Source: Mytilus trossulus (taxonomy: Eukaryota; Mollusca; Bivalvia; Mytilida; Mytilidae). Taken from it: 64,000 nt of DNA. Location: contig NC_086381.1 in the NCBI RefSeq assembly GCF_036588685.1, positions 46,437,431 to 46,501,430 of the forward strand, in the 5' to 3' direction. The translations under genes and the position numbers were made by a program. The first letter of the stretch is position 1; the number at the start of each line of letters is the position of its first letter. Below are positions 59,370-64,000 of this stretch, piece after piece. A model generated the notes under the pieces. The model saw only the letters and a list, made by a program, of their open reading frames with translations, ran no database searches and was not told where the DNA came from.

Positions 59370-61655
59370 TCATTTATATTGGAACATCATTTCCATTGCT
59401 GCCTCGTGTTCTCGTGCTTTCAGTCGAAGAGCAGCAATGCTTCCCGATCGCTTGGGTTCACCTGGCGCATGACAACCTGTGTAGAACGGAAACGGCGCCA
59501 AACCATAAAATGGAAATGAAGGGAAAATTGGCATTGACGACGTCGATAAATTCAAGGGCATATCTTGTTCATCGTCGCTTTTGCAATCAACTTTTCTGTT
59601 TACCTGAAAAAGGTGTGAGAAAGTTCAAACAATGATAATTAAACACACGCACATAAAAACACATACAGTTCTGCTAAATAACGTTGCGACTTTTCTAAAG
59701 TCACATTATCAAATACAAATATATTCGCCTCTGGCTTTTAGGCACTTTATATGTTGAATGAAACTGTGGAATAATGCACTACATTTCAATTTAGATTACA
59801 TGTATTTGTTAGTGTCGCGGTCTTAAACTTTTATGATAATAAATTTACTGTGATAAAAGAGATTTTTCACAGCTTATATGATTTAACTTATATAGGTATG
59901 TGTCTCCCCCAAAAAATAGATAATGATGATTACAGATTAAAAAGTCAAAAAATGAAGTACTTCTCCTTTCGAAGTCTTTTATCCGAATATGTTTTCATGG
60001 TTATTTAGTTATCAATGAAAGTATACTACAACGTAGATAGAGTCCTCTACATATATCATCATACCTGTGGTTGATCTAAGCCAAGTGCCAGCTCATCCTG
60101 TCTAGGAATACTAGACTTTGGTGCCGGAACATAATTCGTTTCTGTAAGCCCCTGTAGTCCTCCAAAATTACCAAGTTTTTCATACTTTCTCCATTTTGCT
60201 CTTCTGTTTTGAAACCAAATCTACATAGAACAAAAAGAATCACAAACATTATCAATCTATTTGATATTAATTTAGACATACTAACAAGTGTACAAATAAC
60301 GTTCAAAAGTGATTTTGATAATATATGTTTTCACTCACATAATGGGTTTTACGTTTACCTTTATAAAGAAATGGTCTATGCAATTCGTTATTGCCTGAGA
60401 ATTTTATAAATATATATATTAAAAAAAAGAAGATGTGGTATGATTGCCAATGACACAACTCTACAACAAAAGACCAAAATGACACAAAAATTAACAACTA
60501 CAGGTCACCGTACAGCCTTCAACAATGAGCAAAGCCCATACCGCATAGTCAGCTATATTAAAAAGGGCCCAAAATGACAATGTAAAACATTTCAAACGAG
60601 AACACTAATGTTCAGACACATTTTTGTTAATTCAAAAATTAAAAAAAAACATACCTGAACACGTGCTTCCGGTAAACCTGTCTTTTGTGAAAGTTCTTCT
60701 CTTGTGTTTACGTCTGGGTAATGAGTTACTCGGAATACATCTTCCAATGTTTGTAGCTGGTCAGCACTAAATGTTGTCCTTATTCGTCGTTTCTTATAAC
60801 TGTTATCATTCATATCTGCAACCACAGAAAATTAAGGGATTTTTTTTTCTTCAATTTATTAATGAATAATATAATTCTTGCAATAATCTTCGGGTGAAAG
60901 ATTTGCAAATACTCGTCTATGATATTTGAAGTTTTGTTTTAGTACAATAAAATTTTGAAAATAAGACATTGCTAATATATTCTCTCAGGTCAAATAAAGT
61001 TTTCTCTCAGGTCAAAATAAAGTAGTAAATAAAGTCTATCATAAAACACATTATTACACTGACAAGACACGTTTTGTCTTACTCTTATTTGGCTAAAAAT
61101 GATCTTCAACTTTGAATTTAATTTGGCTTGTCAACGGTTTTGATTCGAGCGCCGTTGATGAGTCTCATGTAGACGAAACACGCGTCTGACTTACCAAATT
61201 ATATTAAGCATGGTATCTTTGATGAGACTTTTGATTGCAAATATAATTGTTGTTCAGACGAACGTTCCGGCAAATTTCTCCATAAAGAATAAAAACAATT
61301 AAAGTAAAATCTCAATAATACTAAACGGAAAGTCCATAATCAAATGACAGAATCAAAAGCTCAAACAAATCAAACAAATGGTCAACAATTGCCATACTTC
61401 TGACTTGGTACAGGCGTATTCTTATGTAAAACAATGGAAGATTGAACCTGGTTTTATAGCTAGCTAAACCTCTCACTTTTGAAAATAAATAAAAACATTT
61501 TTATATAGTAAAAAAGTTATATATTTTACCATTATATAAACCACTGTCTCTGTTTAATCCATTGTCAGAATCATGTATGTCATTCCAGTTTATTTCCTCC
61601 TCGCTGCTTTCCTGATCATTTCCGGATGTCCTTGATACTGGCGACAGTCCACGAC
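59370..61655 (-). CDS. Paired-like (PRD class, Q50) homeobox gene with OAR motif, Isx-like; 5' end missing
   Basis: Exons in transcript order are 61530-61655, 60655-60815, 60065-60220 and 59370-59603, with consistent phases and GT/AG borders. The product is a DNA-binding transcription factor. The 60-residue homeodomain begins [13 protein letters not shown], has Q at position 50 ([10 protein letters not shown]) and is split by an intron between residues 46 and 47, the usual place in paired-like genes. An acidic stretch (QESSEEE) precedes it. After it comes [11 protein letters not shown], which together with IWFQN resembles vertebrate Isx. The last exon carries PLNLS, a likely CtBP-binding motif, and a C-terminal OAR motif ([16 protein letters not shown]). 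The stop is at 59370-59372. The first exon present starts mid-codon, so the N-terminus lies upstream of 61655 and was not found. Alx, Arx or Rx relatives are alternatives. Confidence 0.85.
60431..60603 (+). repeat. 'gatgtggtatgattgcc' copy inside a homeobox intron
   Basis: A well-kept copy lies between homeobox exons 60065-60220 and 60655-60815, ending only about 50 bp from the splice donor at 60654. Confidence 0.85.
61144..61231 (+). repeat. 'gagcgtcactgatgagtctt' family, diverged copy
   Basis: 'gagcgccgttgatgagtctc' and 'atgtagacgaaacacgcgtc' match 29894-29975 with substitutions. It lies within a homeobox intron. Confidence 0.75.
61325..61490 (+). repeat. Interspersed repeat, partner of 11190-11445
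   Basis: 'gacagaatcaaaagctcaaa', 'catacttctgacttggtaca', 'attgaacctggttttatagc' and 'taaacctctcactt' follow the same order as the copy at 11190. Confidence 0.7.
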
Positions 61656-61979
61656 CTATAATAACCAAAACAGGAATCATTAATTATACATAATATATGT
61701 TCCTTAAAATTACCACGTTTAAATCTAATGGTATGGAATTCAGTTTAAAAGTTTGAATTTTTTGAAACAATGGAATATGAAGTTGAAAAGTTGATATAAC
61801 CTTAAAAATATATATACGCAAACTCAGAAAAATGTATCAATTTTCAGGAATGAGGAAGGGAGGGGAGGGGTATATTTAATTTTATTAAAAACCATCCTGC
61901 TGCTACAACATTTTGATAGGAAATAATTTTAATTTAAGTAATGTACATCTCCCTCGTGCAAAGCTCTAGATAAAAAAGA

Positions 61980-62145
61980 AGATGTGGTATGATTGCCAAT
62001 AAGACAACTATCCACAAAAGACCAAAATGACACAAATATTAACAATTATAGGTCACCTTACGGCCTTCAACAATGAGCAAAGCCCATACCGCATATAGTC
62101 AGCTATAAAAGGCCCCGATAAGACAATGTAAAACAATTCAAAGTT
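61980..62145 (+). repeat. 'gatgtggtatgattgcc' copy upstream of the homeobox exons
   Basis: This is a nearly complete short copy: 'gatgtggtatgattgccaat', 'caattataggtcaccttacg', 'cataccgcatatagtcagct' and 'gacaatgtaaaacaattcaa'. Confidence 0.85.
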
Positions 62146-62274
62146 CCTTGTTCGTATTTTGACTATACTTAAGGTATTTGTTTGGTTTGATGAGTTGTTT
62201 AACGTTTGTAAAACTTACTTAAAATGTTTTTTTTTTTTTTAAATTAAGCAAATAAAGACGATTTGAGGATTTAC

Positions 62275-62640
62275 ATGTACTTTATCTAACCAATCATTGC
62301 ACGCGCATGCCAGGCGATTACCATCGTTTAACCTATTACCCTAAACAATTTACCTTTTACAGAACAAACAATATCCGCTCAGAAAATATTATTTGTAATT
62401 TATAGCGGCTATTATGGTCACCCTTATCGATATTATCTCCTGGTTTTCTTTGAGAGGAAATTCATTTAATATCTTCATAATTTACATGGTTTTATTCTTT
62501 AATTGGTTCTGTAAACGATCGTCTGCAAATCGCCATAATGGCCGTTTCAAGTGTTAATCGGAAGACGTTGCTTGGATCATCTAAAGGGCTCTTTTTCATC
62601 ATGGTCTTTGATGGTTTAAACATTATAAAACTAAAACTTC
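62275..62640 (-). promoter_or_regulatory. GC-richer stretch, possible homeobox promoter or first-exon region
   Basis: The stretch is richer in G and C than its surroundings and free of recognised repeats. It contains a CCAAT word ('taaccaatcatt') and several ATG-led minus-strand frames. None of these ends in a splice donor of the phase needed by the exon at 61655, so no first exon is called. Confidence 0.25.
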
Positions 62641-62649
62641 ATTTATTGC

Positions 62650-64000
62650 AATTATTCTAGATAAGATAAAATATTGCGTCCAATATGAATGGACTAATAT
62701 ACCTTTTAAAAAGATATGGTTCCGAAAGGTGCAAGGTTCGAACCCATTTACGGCCAGGTGTGAAGTTGATATGGTCCGATTTTTGTCACGTAATTTTTAT
62801 TAAGTGTTTTGGAAATCTGTCTGGTGTGGTTTTGGTCCAACTTTTAAACATTATTTTTCTATATACATATTTTTTAGGAAAGACATTTGGTTTATTTGAA
62901 TTTACGTGAAATTTAAAATGAATTCAAAACATTTTGTATCCATATTTTTCAATTTGTTTAGTCTTCAAGTTGTTGCTACAATCAACGAAACAATCAAATT
63001 AAAAAAAAAAAAAAAAGATTTAAAAAAAAGTATAAACTACATAAAATCTTCCAACATTTCCATGTCTGCAATTTTATCTGCAGATTTTGAAAATGTTAGC
63101 ATAATGGCTAACATATTTGTACATGATGATTTGCAAACATTGGTATTCAAGCAATATCTTTCATAATCGTTAATTGCAATTTAATAAGTTGATAATAGAT
63201 TTTAAATAAATATGCTATGTGTAAATTTTGTATTGCATGCAAACAATGAAAGAGACAGATATCACGTGACCGCGATGACATTGTAAGATATTCTGGGTAG
63301 AAGGAAACTATTCAAAAGGAACTTAGTCAGTAATTGAAGATTTTATTTAAATATATTTTTCATTATTTGAGAATTTGCTGTCGAATAAGAGGTTTATAAT
63401 GAATGTTTCTTTTTGATGATACATTCCCAAATCTCTTAGACTCGTGACGATATAAAGATTAACATATTACAAAGACAAACGATTATTGCATGTTGCCCTC
63501 GATATGCTGTCTTGTTGATTTTGTAGTTGGGTTGCTGTCTCAATCACGAATACATTTACCACAACCTGTGTCTTCGTTGACTAATATTCAAGAATATATA
63601 TTATGTACAGAGTCCTTAGAAATCATTTTGAGAAAATCTAATGAATATAGCTTGAAGTATATAAAAATTCAGTGATTTTTTTAAACATCTAAGTCGTCAT
63701 CTAAAATCAATTTTCATAAATATTATGGTTCTTTTTACCCTTGGTTCATTGAGAGGATAATTTATTATATTTTAAAGGTGTCCTTTGAATAATTCAATAA
63801 TTTATCTTTTCGGCCAGACAGATAACATAAATTGCAGATAAAAATATTTTTATATCATAATAATAAATTACAGTTTAAATTTCTACTCATCATTCTAGGT
63901 CAAGCACAGGAAATCGAGAGCCATAATTTTACGTAAAATTATTGCAAGTGTTTTAAACATTACATCACGAAATGAAATATTGGTAATTCTTATATTAACT
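62650..64000. other. Intergenic or 5' flank of the homeobox gene, nothing recognised
   Basis: A-runs lie at about 63001 and a CACGTG E-box at about 63265. No exon with the required phase is identifiable by eye. Confidence 0.4.

Noticed and set aside
62340..62385. 24 bp microexon (minus strand, ending AAAAG|gtaaat) feeding the homeobox exon at 61655
   Set aside because: The phase fits and gives a plausible join, but the exon is tiny, the acceptor weak and there is no start codon. Transcript evidence would be needed.
62492..62602. Minus-strand frame starting MMKKSPLDD as the homeobox first exon
   Set aside because: It runs to a stop with no good splice donor of the required phase.
62725..62755. 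tRNA gene, from a B-box-like 'ggttcgaaccc'
   Set aside because: No A box or cloverleaf could be drawn around it. It may be a SINE scrap or chance.

Overview
The window is AT-rich animal nuclear DNA. Long introns with GT/AG borders, metazoan-specific genes and a dense set of interspersed repeats point to a marine mussel, most likely Mytilus. Several repeat families (the 'gatgtggtatgattgcc' family, the 'gagcgtcactgatgag' family, a tRNA-derived SINE, and a 2.1 kb element with tandem 'ggttttcgcac' units) are ones I recall as typical of mussel genomes. This is recall, not a search. I see no rRNA gene, convincing tRNA gene, CRISPR array or prokaryotic operon.

Layout. (1) 1-2.8 kb: degenerate repeats. 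(2) 2875-4779 (+): an intact, intronless SCFD1/Sly1 gene for an ER-Golgi SM protein. (3) 4.8-32.8 kb: a gene-poor transposon landscape. It holds a palindromic GATATC satellite split by a TIR element, tiny hAT-like hairpin elements with an 8 bp target duplication, a non-autonomous LTR retrotransposon with two apparently identical 215 bp LTRs, two SINE copies and a Harbinger-like foldback element. (4) 33036-45312 (+): a tektin-3-like gene rebuilt here from ten coding exon positions (472 aa). Position four is occupied by two alternative 86 bp exons. (5) 45.8-53.9 kb: repeats, including nested Harbinger-like elements. (6) 53987-58392 (+): a six-exon CFAP97-domain gene (CFAP97D1-like) with a 16 bp minisatellite in its last intron. 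(7) 59370-61655 (-): the 3' four exons of a paired-like Q50 homeobox gene with an OAR motif, most like Isx. Its first exon was not found.

Function. The tektin and the CFAP97D gene both encode axonemal (cilium or sperm flagellum) proteins, lie on the same strand and are about 8.7 kb apart. An RFX X-box-like site lies about 115 bp upstream of the tektin start codon. SCFD1 is a housekeeping trafficking gene and the homeobox gene a transcription factor, so the four genes do not form one pathway.

The best candidate for something new is the pair of tektin exons 4a (39519-39604) and 4b (40245-40330). They have the same length and splice phases and encode related 29-residue segments. Because 86 is not a multiple of three, using both or neither breaks the reading frame, so they look like mutually exclusive exons that would give two tektin rod isoforms.
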